From: Nocardia suismassiliense
GTDB lineage: Bacteria > Actinomycetota > Actinomycetes > Mycobacteriales > Mycobacteriaceae
DNA: 64,000 nt
Direction: 5' to 3'
Assembly (NCBI RefSeq): GCF_900269665.1
Contig: NZ_LT985361.1
Location: 540,965-604,964, forward strand
Position 1 is the first letter of the stretch; each line of letters begins with the position of its first letter. Below, piece by piece: positions 50,020-58,049 of this stretch. The notes under the pieces were generated by a model, which saw only the letters and a list, made by a program, of their open reading frames with translations, did no database searches and was not told the origin of the DNA. The translations under genes and the position numbers were made by a program.

Positions 50020-51888
50020 TCAGCGCAGCGCGCGAACGTTCCAAACCCACACGTCGTCCACCCGGGTCGGCCCGAAGCCGAGCAGCCGCGTCACGGTGGC
50101 GGACAGCGTGTCGCCGTTCGCGGTCGCGGGCAGCACCAGCACGTCGGCCTGCCAGAAGTTCAGGTCGTTCAGCAGCTGCGCGCGTTCCTCGTCGCCGATC
50201 GGCGGCACCACCCCGGTGTCCTGCGCCTGCACGAGCAGCGCGGTGGTCGGGCGCATCTCCGGGCCGTAGATGCCCTTCTTCTGCGTCCCGGTCGGTCCGA
50301 CGAAGTACCCGCCGGCCAGCGGGAAGTCGAAACCCGCGTCGGCCTGCCAGCGCAACGCCCGCGCGTCGGCCGGGCGCGGCGGCGGCACCATGACCACCGA
50401 CCCGTCGCGCACGTACTCGCGCACCGCACCGCCGGCGAAGAACTCCGGCGTCGGCGCGCGCTCGATCACCGGCAGCACCGTCGGCACCAGCGGCAGCAAC
50501 GCGCACGCGAGCGTGCCGAACCAGGCCAGCGGCCGCCAGTCGACCGGCGACTCGCGCCAGGCCCGGACCGCCCGATCGGTCGCCAGCGCGAGGATCACCG
50601 CGATGGCGGGAATCGCCGCCATGGTGAGCCGGGACTCCAGCACCGTGTTGAGCAGTGGGACCTTTTCGGCCCAGCGCCACGGCAATTCGACGCCGGTGCT
50701 CCGCTTGCCCAGCATGGCGACCGCACCCAGCGACAGCACGCCGAACACCACGATCACCGCGCCCGCGGCGCGCACCAGTCGATCACGCCACAGCAGCGCG
50801 GCGGTGGCGGCGACCAGCAGCAGCAGCGGCCAGCCGAAGTAGGCGTTCTGCTCGGTCTCGTTGATCGCCACGTACTGACCCGGTGAGAACACTCCGCCCA
50901 GCGATTCGGAGGGGAACTGCACGATCGCCTTCAGGTCGTTGACCATCGGCCCGTGATCGATCGAGCGGTAACTCTGCGGCCCGAAGAACTGCCACCACAG
51001 CGGTATCACGGTGAGCACCAGGGTGAGCACCGCCGCGAGCAGCACCGTCGGCGTGACCCGGCGCAGCGCGCGCAGCCCCAGCCGCGGCGCGTGCAGGTAG
51101 TACACGAGCGCGAACAGCCCGAACGACAGCGCGAAGATCAGCAGCGGCTCCTCGCCGAGCGCGATCTGCATGGCGACGAGCAGACCGAGCACGACGGCAT
51201 CCCGGATCCGACTGCGCATTCCCGCCGTATCGGCCCGCCGCGCCATCCGGATCAGGTGTCCCGCGATGACCGGAAGAAGCACCAGCACAACGAAATTGGG
51301 GTGGGCGTTGGCGTGCGAGATCATCGCGGGCGCGAAGCCGCAGAACAGGCCGCCGAGGCTCGCCGCGAACTTCGATTCGACCAGCTCCCTGGAGAACAGC
51401 CAGTACCAGCCGAGCGCGGTCGCGGCCAGGCCGAGGGTGAGCACGAGCACGAAGGTCACCGTCGGCCCGAACAGCAGGGTGATCGGCGTGAACGGCACCC
51501 CGACCCCGAACATGGCCGTGTTGGCCATCATGTTCACCCCGGCGGGGAAGTTCTGCAGGTTCGTGCCGAGCGGGTTCTCCAGATTCGCCACCGAGTGCGC
51601 GGTGACCGCGAAGAACCACTCCCACATCGTCTGGTCCTGACCACTCTTGATCAGGTATCCGCTCTGTGTATTGCGCCACTGCCCGGACAGGACCAGGACG
51701 GCCAGCGCGAGGTAGCCGAGGCCGGCGAACAGGTCGAACCGGTTGATCCGGAGGCGGGCGAGTCTTCGTCGCCGAACCGGAGCCGACGGGCCCTTGGTGA
51801 GCACTCCGGTCGCGTTGGATTTCCTATCCGCGACCCCGACCGCCGACCCGTCCAGACTGCCCAGATCGACTTGCTCTGCCCGTTCCAC
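50020..51888 (-). CDS. Polytopic membrane protein, GT-C-like, unknown substrate
   Basis: About 622 aa. GTG 51888 is chosen because GTAGGAG lies at proper spacing; the longer version to 51963 would bury it. A polar N-terminus of about 45 residues is followed by a first helix (FDLFAGLGYLALAVLVL). An extracytoplasmic loop contains QDQTMWEWFFA and NPLGTNLQNFPAGVNMMANT, then about ten membrane segments and a soluble C-terminal domain after about 460. Topology resembles GT-C glycosyltransferases, but no clear DD or DE catalytic motif was found. Located between emb and aftA, it may act on arabinan or another lipid-linked sugar; this is inference. Confidence 0.8.
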   Translation of the reverse strand: MERAEQVDLGSLDGSAVGVADRKSNATGVLTKGPSAPVRRRRLARLRINRFDLFAGLGYLALAVLVLSGQWRNTQSGYLIKSGQDQTMWEWFFAVTAHSVANLENPLGTNLQNFPAGVNMMANTAMFGVGVPFTPITLLFGPTVTFVLVLTLGLAATALGWYWLFSRELVESKFAASLGGLFCGFAPAMISHANAHPNFVVLVLLPVIAGHLIRMARRADTAGMRSRIRDAVVLGLLVAMQIALGEEPLLIFALSFGLFALVYYLHAPRLGLRALRRVTPTVLLAAVLTLVLTVIPLWWQFFGPQSYRSIDHGPMVNDLKAIVQFPSESLGGVFSPGQYVAINETEQNAYFGWPLLLLVAATAALLWRDRLVRAAGAVIVVFGVLSLGAVAMLGKRSTGVELPWRWAEKVPLLNTVLESRLTMAAIPAIAVILALATDRAVRAWRESPVDWRPLAWFGTLACALLPLVPTVLPVIERAPTPEFFAGGAVREYVRDGSVVMVPPPRPADARALRWQADAGFDFPLAGGYFVGPTGTQKKGIYGPEMRPTTALLVQAQDTGVVPPIGDEERAQLLNDLNFWQADVLVLPATANGDTLSATVTRLLGFGPTRVDDVWVWNVRALR

Positions 51889-51983
51889 CTGCAAACTTCT
51901 CCTACTAGCTAGCTCTAACTCAGCCGCCCACGGTAACCGAACACGCTGTGTTGTGCCTGGCAACGGGGGCTGACGGACGCACG

Positions 51984-52027
51984 GAACATCGCAGACGCGC
52001 AGGTTGGGACGCGCTTCTGCGATGTTC
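51984..52027 (-). terminator. Hairpin after aftA
   Basis: Arms GAACATCGCAGA (51984-51995) and TCTGCGATGTTC (52016-52027) pair perfectly, with an inner GCGC/GCGC pair. It lies 15 bases past the aftA stop, without a T-run, and upstream of the GT-C-like gene. Confidence 0.65.
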
Positions 52028-52041
52028 GGTGCGGAGCCGCG

Positions 52042-54069
52042 CTATCGACGGAGAGTGACCAGGGTGAACGGGCCGATGTCGGTAGTCGTGAAGCGCGGGT
52101 CGGCGAAGAGTTCCTTGGGGAAGGCGACGGTGTAGCGCTCCACGTTGGGGTCGTTCGGGTAGACGTCCTTGGCGAGACGCAAGGTGTAGGCATCATCACT
52201 GCGCCGGAACAAAAAGGCATCCGGAGCACGCCACGGGCAGGCGGCCAAGGCGTCCAGCAGTGCACCGGAGGACTTCAGCTTGCTCCAGCCCTCGATGGTC
52301 GCGGCCCGGCCGGCGAAGTCGGCGAGCGGGTTGGCGTAGTGCGAGGTGAGCGCCTGGAAGCCGTAGTACGGGTAGAAGGACAGGAAGCTGGTATCGGCGG
52401 TGAGGACCACCGTGTCCGAGCGCGGGCGGCCGGTCTGCGCGGTGAGTGCCGCGTCCACCGCCCGGTAGTGCCAGACGGCCGAGGGGGGGCGTTGATCCGC
52501 ACGGTCGCCGTTACCGTCGGTGTCGGTGTACGCGGTGGTGATCTCCGGCGCCAGGATGTGCGGGATGTGCTGGGTGAACGCGAGTGCGCCGACGATAGCG
52601 ACGGCCACCGCCGCGAGCCGGAACCGGCTCGGCTCGCCGATCGCCTGGTAGATGGCCCTGGCACCCTCGACGAAGCCGAACGCGCCCGCCGCCGCGAGCA
52701 GTACCAGCAGGACCGGCTCCAGCCGGAACGACAGCAGCGTGGTGCCTGCCGCGGTGGCCGTCATCGACAGCAGCGTCCACAGGTAGATCGCCACCACACC
52801 GATGCCGAGCGCCTGCGCCCGCCGCGACGAGGCCGCGCGCACCACCAGCCAGACCAGCCCGACCAGGCACAGCGCGCCACGCAACGAGAACTCCGCCATC
52901 GGGAACGCCAGCTCGGCACCGCCCTCCGGCAGGTAGTGGAACGCCGAACCGGACCTCGTCGGCACCGCGTCCATCGCCTTCACAAGGATCGGCAGCCACA
53001 CGATCAACGCGACCACCGCGGCGATCGCGGCGATCACCACCAGCCGTACCAGCGGCGGGACGGCCGCCCGCCACACCGGACGCGCCGCGCCTTCGGCGGT
53101 GCGAACCCGCCGGGGATGACCGGCGAGCCGACGTTCCCGCACCGCGAGCCACGCCGCCACCAGACCCATCAGGCCGACGGCGAACGCCGCGACGCCGAAG
53201 TAGAGGGTGTAGAAGCTCGCCGCCACACCGAGGAAGAGTCCGGTGCCGACCACCGCGCCCCAGCCACCAGCGGTGCCGCGCGCGGTCGGTTCCTCCGGCC
53301 GGTGCAGCGCTCCCCACGCGAGCACCAGTGCGGGCGGCAACAGAATGACGATCACCGAGCTGTACGCCTCCGGCGCGGCGTAGGCCACCGCGAGCGCGGT
53401 AACCGCCGCCGTGACCGCGATCGCCCAGTCCGCGCGAATCAGCTTGGACCACAGCACGAGCGAGATCACCGCCGCCACCGCGATCGACCCGATCGCATAA
53501 GGCTTGAACGCCTCCCAGCCGTCCATGCCGAGCACGTTCGCGACACGTCCGCCGATCCAGAACCAGCCCGCCGGATAGAACGGCGGCAGATCCGCATAGG
53601 TCATGTCGTGCAGTGCGGCCGAATCGGTGAGGCGGGTCAGGTATTCGGTACGGAACTCTTGATCCACCGAGACACCGAACAGATACAGCTTGGTCGCCGC
53701 CAACGGCATGCCGAGGGTGAACGTGACGAACGTCGAAATACCCACCCAAGACAGCAGTTTCGCGACCCACGGCTGAGTGAACCACTGGCCCTGTCGCTGT
53801 CCGCGTCGAACCAGCGCGATCGCCGCGACCACGAAGACCGCGGCGACGACCTGCCCCACCGTCGTCAGTGCCCGAGTCACGTTGGAGGAGTTGAACGCAG
53901 GCCACTGCACCATCGAAAACGCCACGAGCCCGACCGCGGTCACCACGATCGCGACCACCGCGGCCAGCAGCGCTTCGCCGACCCCGGTCCCGATGTGCCT
54001 GAGCAGCAATGAACCTCGCCCACCGATGGGAGCAGGTGCTTCGTTCCGCTCGGCGACCGTGGCCGTCAT
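52042..54069 (-). CDS. aftA: Galactan 5-O-arabinofuranosyltransferase AftA
   Basis: 675 aa GT-C enzyme that adds the first arabinofuranose to the galactan chain, priming arabinan synthesis. ATG 54069 (MTATVAERNEAPAP) is chosen over an upstream in-frame start because the residues before it are not membrane-protein-like. The loop EFRTEYLTRLTDSAALHD and PFYPAGWFWIGGR are characteristic of AftA. About eleven membrane segments precede a soluble C-terminal domain. It is separated from dprE2 by a 275-base gap with a strong terminator, so it likely has its own promoter, unlike the continuous dprE1-aftA-emb order of mycobacteria. Confidence 0.93.
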   Translation of the reverse strand: MTATVAERNEAPAPIGGRGSLLLRHIGTGVGEALLAAVVAIVVTAVGLVAFSMVQWPAFNSSNVTRALTTVGQVVAAVFVVAAIALVRRGQRQGQWFTQPWVAKLLSWVGISTFVTFTLGMPLAATKLYLFGVSVDQEFRTEYLTRLTDSAALHDMTYADLPPFYPAGWFWIGGRVANVLGMDGWEAFKPYAIGSIAVAAVISLVLWSKLIRADWAIAVTAAVTALAVAYAAPEAYSSVIVILLPPALVLAWGALHRPEEPTARGTAGGWGAVVGTGLFLGVAASFYTLYFGVAAFAVGLMGLVAAWLAVRERRLAGHPRRVRTAEGAARPVWRAAVPPLVRLVVIAAIAAVVALIVWLPILVKAMDAVPTRSGSAFHYLPEGGAELAFPMAEFSLRGALCLVGLVWLVVRAASSRRAQALGIGVVAIYLWTLLSMTATAAGTTLLSFRLEPVLLVLLAAAGAFGFVEGARAIYQAIGEPSRFRLAAVAVAIVGALAFTQHIPHILAPEITTAYTDTDGNGDRADQRPPSAVWHYRAVDAALTAQTGRPRSDTVVLTADTSFLSFYPYYGFQALTSHYANPLADFAGRAATIEGWSKLKSSGALLDALAACPWRAPDAFLFRRSDDAYTLRLAKDVYPNDPNVERYTVAFPKELFADPRFTTTDIGPFTLVTLRR

Positions 54070-54281
54070 CGGCCCACTCCGGCGGCCTCGACGTGCGGCA
54101 GGCACGCCGTGCCGGTGCGGCCTTCTCGGATTACTCGCATGGCATCTCCGGGTTCACTCGGGCTGAGCATTCGCGTCGGCGCCGCACGGTCTCGGATCGA
54201 GAGCGTGCGGGGGATCGGCGATCATGCTGCCAGGTCCGGCTTCGGATGCGGCAACACGTGCCGGTCGTGGCGAAACGAAAA

Positions 54282-54331
54282 CCGCACCTCGCCGACCCGC
54301 GTACCGGATGCGGGATCGGATCGAGGTGCGG
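54282..54331 (-). terminator. Rho-independent terminator after dprE2
   Basis: Arms CCGCACCTCG (54282-54291) and CGAGGTGCGG (54322-54331) pair perfectly, with inner CCCGC/GCGGG pairing. On the minus strand the stem is followed by TTTTCGTTT, a convincing T-run. It lies 14 bases after the dprE2 stop. Confidence 0.9.
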
Positions 54332-54344
54332 CTCGAAGCAAAAC

Positions 54345-55124
54345 TCAGATGGGCAGCTTGCGGAAGATCGGGCGCGGGATGTGCCGCAGGATCATCATCA
54401 CGTAGCGGAAGGCGCCGGGCGCCCAGATCAGTTCCTTGCCCCGCTGGGAAGCCGAGACGGCAAGCGCCGCAACGTCTTCCTTGTCGACGGTGAGCGGAGC
54501 CTCCTTGACGCCCGCCGAGGCCCACGCGTCGATGGTGGTCTTGGTGCGCACCTGACCGGGCCGGATGACCAGCACGCGCGGGCCGAACGGCCGCAGCGCC
54601 TCGCCGAGGCCGAGGTAGAACCCGTCCAGGCCGGCCTTGGTCGAGCCGTAGACGAAGTTCGAGCGGCGCACCCGCTCACCGGCCGCCGAGGACATGGCGA
54701 TGATCCGGCCGTAGCCCTGCGCCTTCATCTTCTCGCCGATCAGCACGCCGACCGACACCGCGGCGGTGTAGTTGATTCCGGCGATCTGCACGGCCTTGCG
54801 CTGGTCCTGCCACAGCTCCTCGGCATTGCCGAGCAGCCCGAACGCGACGATGGCGACATCGACGTCGCCGCCGTCCCACGCCGCGTCGATCACCTTCGGG
54901 TGGCTGTCGGTATCGAGGGCGTCGAAGTCGATGACGTCGACCTGGCTCGCGCCGGCCGCCTTCATCTGCGCGACCGCCTCGTCCCGCAGCGGATCGTTGG
55001 GCAGCGCGGCGAGCACGATGCGCGCGGGGCCCTTCTTCAGGTATTCCGCGCAGATCGCCAGGCCGATTTCGGAGGTCCCGCCGAGCAGCAGGATGGCCTG
55101 CGGGTTTCCTACGGCATTGATCAC
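54345..55124 (-). CDS. dprE2: Decaprenylphosphoryl-2-keto-ribose reductase DprE2
   Basis: 259 aa short-chain dehydrogenase that reduces the 2-keto intermediate to decaprenylphosphoryl-arabinose. NAD-binding GGTSEIG lies at about residues 15-21; the catalytic Ser is in [10 protein letters not shown], and Tyr/Lys are in [15 protein letters not shown] 55124 overlaps the dprE1 stop as GTGA, tying the two epimerase subunits in translation. A longer frame reading back into dprE1 is spurious. The terminator just downstream closes the dprE1-dprE2 operon. Confidence 0.96.
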   Translation of the reverse strand: MINAVGNPQAILLLGGTSEIGLAICAEYLKKGPARIVLAALPNDPLRDEAVAQMKAAGASQVDVIDFDALDTDSHPKVIDAAWDGGDVDVAIVAFGLLGNAEELWQDQRKAVQIAGINYTAAVSVGVLIGEKMKAQGYGRIIAMSSAAGERVRRSNFVYGSTKAGLDGFYLGLGEALRPFGPRVLVIRPGQVRTKTTIDAWASAGVKEAPLTVDKEDVAALAVSASQRGKELIWAPGAFRYVMMILRHIPRPIFRKLPI

Positions 55125-56602
55125 TGCAGCTCCAGCCTTCTCGCCATATCGGACATGAAAACGCCTGTGGGATCGACGCTTCGGCGGATCTTGATCCACT
55201 CGTCGATCCGCGGGTACATCTGGTGGAACGTCTCCGCGGTGGTCCGCGAGTCCTTCGCGGTGTACAGCCTGCCGCCGAACTCCAGCACCCGCCGGTCCAG
55301 CTCGCTGACCAGCTCGTTCAGGCCCGGCTTGATCGGGAAGTCGACGCAGATGTTCCAGCCCGGCATCGGGAAGCTCAGCGGCGCCGGGTTGCTCGCGCCG
55401 AACAGCTTGAACACGTTGAGCGCCGAGTAGTGCCCGGACCCCTGGATATCGATGATGATCCGCTTGAACTCCTCGACCGCCTCGGTCGGCACCACGAACT
55501 GGTACTGCAGGAATCCGTTGGAACCGTAGCCACGGTTCCATTCCGCGATCATGTCCAGCGGGTGATAGAACTGCGTGAGGTTCTGCACCTTGCCGGTGTA
55601 GTTGCCACCCATGGCGTAGTACGCCTCGCCGATGGACCGCAGCGTGAGCTTGTTCATGGTCCAGTTCGGGAAGATGTCGGGGACCGTCATCAGTTGCGGC
55701 GCATCGAATTTCAGCGGCTTCTTGCGCAGCCGCTTGGGCAGCTCGTCCACCTTGGCCAGGCGGCCACGGGTGATGGTGGCCCGGCCGAGCTTCGGCAGCG
55801 GGCTGATCACGTCGAACCACGCGCTCGAGTAGGTGTAGTTCGCTTCGCTGCCGTCGCTGTGTGCCGCGATGGTCTCGTCGAGCGTGGTGGTCTTCACGCC
55901 GTCGTTGAGGAAGTACGCCGACTCGGTGGGCGTCATCTCGATGGTCGCGCGCAGGATGATGCCGGTGAGGCCGTTGCCGCCGACGGTCGCCCAGAACAGC
56001 TTGGCGTTGCGCTTCGGGGTGATGTGCTGCACCTGCCCATCGGCGGTCAGCAGATCGATCGAGCGCACGTGGTTGCCGAAGCTGCCCTCGCTGTGATGGT
56101 TCTTACCGTGGATGTCGGAGGCGATGGCGCCGCCGATCGTCACCTGACGGGTGCCCGGTAGCACTGGGACCCAGAGCCCGAACGGCAGCGCCGCCTTCAT
56201 GAGCTGGTCCAGGCTGACGCCACCGTCCACGTCGACGATCCGCGTATCGCGGTCGATCCGGTGGATATGGTTCAGCGCCGTCATATCGACGACCAGCCCG
56301 CCGGCGTTCTGCGCGTGGTCGCCGTAGGAGCGCCCGAGCCCGCGCGCGATGATGCCGCGGCGCAGGTGCGGTGGCTTGGTGTCGTTGTCCTCGGCGACCA
56401 TGGCGACGGCCTTGGCGATCAGTTCTGGATCGCTGGTCGAGAGCACTTCGGATGAGGTTGGTGCGGTGCGACCCCACCCGGTCAACGTGCGGGTGTGCGT
56501 CGGCAATGCGAACGCGTTCCCGGCGTCGGCCCCATCGTTTGTGACGGTGGTGCCGCTCTCGTTACCGGTTGTCGTGGTGGCGGTCGGAGCTTTCGTGGAC
56601 AT
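55121..56602 (-). CDS. dprE1: Decaprenylphosphoryl-beta-D-ribose 2'-oxidase DprE1
   Basis: 493 aa FAD-dependent oxidase of the VAO family that oxidises decaprenylphosphoryl-ribose at C2. FAD-binding part: [17 protein letters not shown] and GGVSLDQLM. The substrate part contains [20 protein letters not shown] followed by [10 protein letters not shown], in which Cys419 equals M. tuberculosis Cys387, the residue attacked by benzothiazinones. The N-terminus is about 30 residues longer than the mycobacterial enzyme and is Thr-rich. A -10-like TAGCCT (56611-56616, minus) lies eight bases before the ATG, so the mRNA may be leaderless. Divergent from gtrA. Confidence 0.97.
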   Translation of the reverse strand: MSTKAPTATTTTGNESGTTVTNDGADAGNAFALPTHTRTLTGWGRTAPTSSEVLSTSDPELIAKAVAMVAEDNDTKPPHLRRGIIARGLGRSYGDHAQNAGGLVVDMTALNHIHRIDRDTRIVDVDGGVSLDQLMKAALPFGLWVPVLPGTRQVTIGGAIASDIHGKNHHSEGSFGNHVRSIDLLTADGQVQHITPKRNAKLFWATVGGNGLTGIILRATIEMTPTESAYFLNDGVKTTTLDETIAAHSDGSEANYTYSSAWFDVISPLPKLGRATITRGRLAKVDELPKRLRKKPLKFDAPQLMTVPDIFPNWTMNKLTLRSIGEAYYAMGGNYTGKVQNLTQFYHPLDMIAEWNRGYGSNGFLQYQFVVPTEAVEEFKRIIIDIQGSGHYSALNVFKLFGASNPAPLSFPMPGWNICVDFPIKPGLNELVSELDRRVLEFGGRLYTAKDSRTTAETFHQMYPRIDEWIKIRRSVDPTGVFMSDMARRLELQ

Positions 56603-56623
56603 CGGGATAGAGGCTACAGGTAT

Positions 56624-56639
56624 GACCGGACATCCGGTC
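56624..56639. promoter_or_regulatory. Dyad in the dprE1-gtrA divergent region
   Basis: Arms GACCGGA (56624-56630) and TCCGGTC (56633-56639) with a CA spacer, perfect 7-base arms. It lies 8-23 bases upstream of the dprE1 -10-like box, a location suited to repression or activation of dprE1. Confidence 0.45.
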
Positions 56640-56700
56640 GAGGTCTCTTACTCAGGAGTAGTGATCTACATATCGTTTTGGCGACCGCTACGCTCGTCGC

Positions 56701-57156
56701 GTGCATGCCGAACCCCACCTGCCGCTCCCGGCCGAGCTGCCGCTGGTCGACGAGCCGGGCGGTACCGACGTCGACCTGAAGACCCAGATCGTCCGGTTCA
56801 CGCTGACCGGCGGGCTGTCGGCGGTCGTCGACTTCGGGCTGTACAGCCCGCTGTTCAACGTGCTCGGGCTGCCGCGCGAGGCGGCGAAGTCGCTCAGTTT
56901 CATCGCGGGCACCACCACGGCCTCCCTGATCACCCGCCGATGGACCTTCCAGGCGGCGCCGAGCCGGGCCCGGTTCGTCGCCGTGGTGATCCTCTACGCG
57001 GTCACCTTCGCCGTCCAGGTGGGTATCAACGCGGTGCTCTACGAAGCCCTGCCCGACGCCGTCTGGCGTCAGCTGCTGGCCTTCGTCGTCGCCCAGGGCA
57101 CCGCCACCGTGATCAACTTCGTCGTGCAGCGCCTGGTGATCTTCAAGATCCACTAG
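56701..57156 (+). CDS. GtrA-family membrane protein (Rv3789-like)
   Basis: 151 aa small membrane protein with four hydrophobic segments. The family pattern is clear: IVRFTLTGGLSAVVDFGLYS, then TTTASLITRRWTF, and the C-terminal INFVVQRLVIFKI. Rv3789, its likely counterpart beside dprE1, has been proposed as a flippase for decaprenylphosphoryl-arabinose or as an anchor protein that recruits AftA; the role is not settled. The GTG has no ribosome site, and a -10-like TACGCT (56689-56694) ends six bases before it, pointing to a leaderless mRNA. Here it is divergent from dprE1 rather than cotranscribed. Confidence 0.9.
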   Translation: MHAEPHLPLPAELPLVDEPGGTDVDLKTQIVRFTLTGGLSAVVDFGLYSPLFNVLGLPREAAKSLSFIAGTTTASLITRRWTFQAAPSRARFVAVVILYAVTFAVQVGINAVLYEALPDAVWRQLLAFVVAQGTATVINFVVQRLVIFKIH

Positions 57157-57174
57157 CCCCGCGGGACGGCTCGA

Positions 57175-57810
57175 TCAGCGGGTGACCAGCGCGGCCACCT
57201 CGACCCGGTCGCCACTCTGTGCTTTGGCGCCGAAGTAGTCGCCGCCCTTGGCGCGCACATTGTCGGTGCCCCAGTCGCGGCGTTCGCGGTCGGCGGGGAC
57301 CAGGTGCGGAATGTGCTTGCGGCAGTGGATGTAGGCCTCTTCGACGTCGACCACCACCCAGCGTTCGGCGGTGCGGCCCTTGAGGTTCTCCGGCAGGCCG
57401 GATACCGCGTTGCGCAAGGTTGCGTCGGGGATGATCCGGGCCGAGCCGTTGATGTGCAGGCCGATCAGGTCGCGCACGAAATCGATTAGCAGGATGCCTA
57501 CGTGCGGGTTCTCCAGAATGTTGCCGAGGCTGGCCAGCACCCCGTTGCCGCGGTATTCGGGATACGCAATCGTGCGTTCGTCGATGACGTGCAGAAAGCC
57601 GGGTTCGCCCGCCCGGAACGTCGAGTCGCACTCGCCGTGTTTGTCCGAGGTGGCGATGAAGGCCATGTCCATCCGCCCGATGAACTCGATCATCGTGGGA
57701 TTGAGTTGCTCGAGCACCTGGTCGTGGTAGAAACGCGCCGCTCTGTCCTGTGTGCCGTACCGCTCCTGTAGCTCGTGCTCGCCGTCGCTGCCGCACTGCG
57801 TACTGGGCAT
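57175..57810 (-). CDS. Pyridoxamine 5'-phosphate oxidase-family (FMN-binding split barrel) protein
   Basis: 211 aa. ATG 57810 follows AAAGGG at good spacing. The split-barrel region begins NPTMIEFIGRMDMAFIATSD and carries HGECDSTFRAGEPGFLHVID and GNGVLASLGNILENPHVGILLID, as in flavin-binding members of this family that act as oxidoreductases or F420/FMN binders. The C-terminal part has the AERWVVVDVEEAYIHCRKHI strand. It is convergent with gtrA across 18 bases. The promoter region holds a 14-base motif identical to one in the MarR/EamA operator at 11.6 kb. Confidence 0.85.
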   Translation of the reverse strand: MPSTQCGSDGEHELQERYGTQDRAARFYHDQVLEQLNPTMIEFIGRMDMAFIATSDKHGECDSTFRAGEPGFLHVIDERTIAYPEYRGNGVLASLGNILENPHVGILLIDFVRDLIGLHINGSARIIPDATLRNAVSGLPENLKGRTAERWVVVDVEEAYIHCRKHIPHLVPADRERRDWGTDNVRAKGGDYFGAKAQSGDRVEVAALVTR

Positions 57811-57916
57811 CTTCGTCACCCTTTGGTAGCCGGAATCCGGATCCTGCGAGGGTTCGGCGTTGAGCCCGCGACTAAACCGAAATCCTGTCCATGTTAAGTC
57901 CGTTCGGCCTGGCAAA

Positions 57917-57955
57917 ACTACGAAATCAACGTTGAGAATGCACCGAATGCGTAGT
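57917..57955. promoter_or_regulatory. Candidate operator with TCAACGTTGAGAAT motif
   Basis: TCAACGTTGAGAAT at 57926-57939 is identical to 11627-11640. It is flanked by an ACTACG (57917-57922) / CGTAGT (57950-57955) inverted pair. It lies about 115 bases upstream of the split-barrel gene start. A -10-like TAACAT near 57890 on the minus strand follows. Confidence 0.4.
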
Positions 57956-57986
57956 TAGCGCAAGGGATTCCGAAACTTAGCTACAA

Positions 57987-58013
57987 GCCGACCGGCCGGA
58001 ATGCTCGGTCGGC
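57987..58013 (-). terminator. Possible terminator after molybdopterin oxidoreductase
   Basis: Arms GCCGACCG (57987-57994) and CGGTCGGC (58006-58013) with an 11-base loop, 37 bases past the stop. Modest stem, no T-run. Confidence 0.45.
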
Positions 58014-58049
58014 CGGGTCGACGTGCGGGAGAGGGTTTCCGGACGCGTG

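Noticed and set aside
54345-55820. A single 491-codon frame reading from within dprE1 into dprE2.
   Set aside because: The first 232 residues are an out-of-frame reading of dprE1; dprE2 has a proper GTG start at 55124 overlapping the dprE1 stop.
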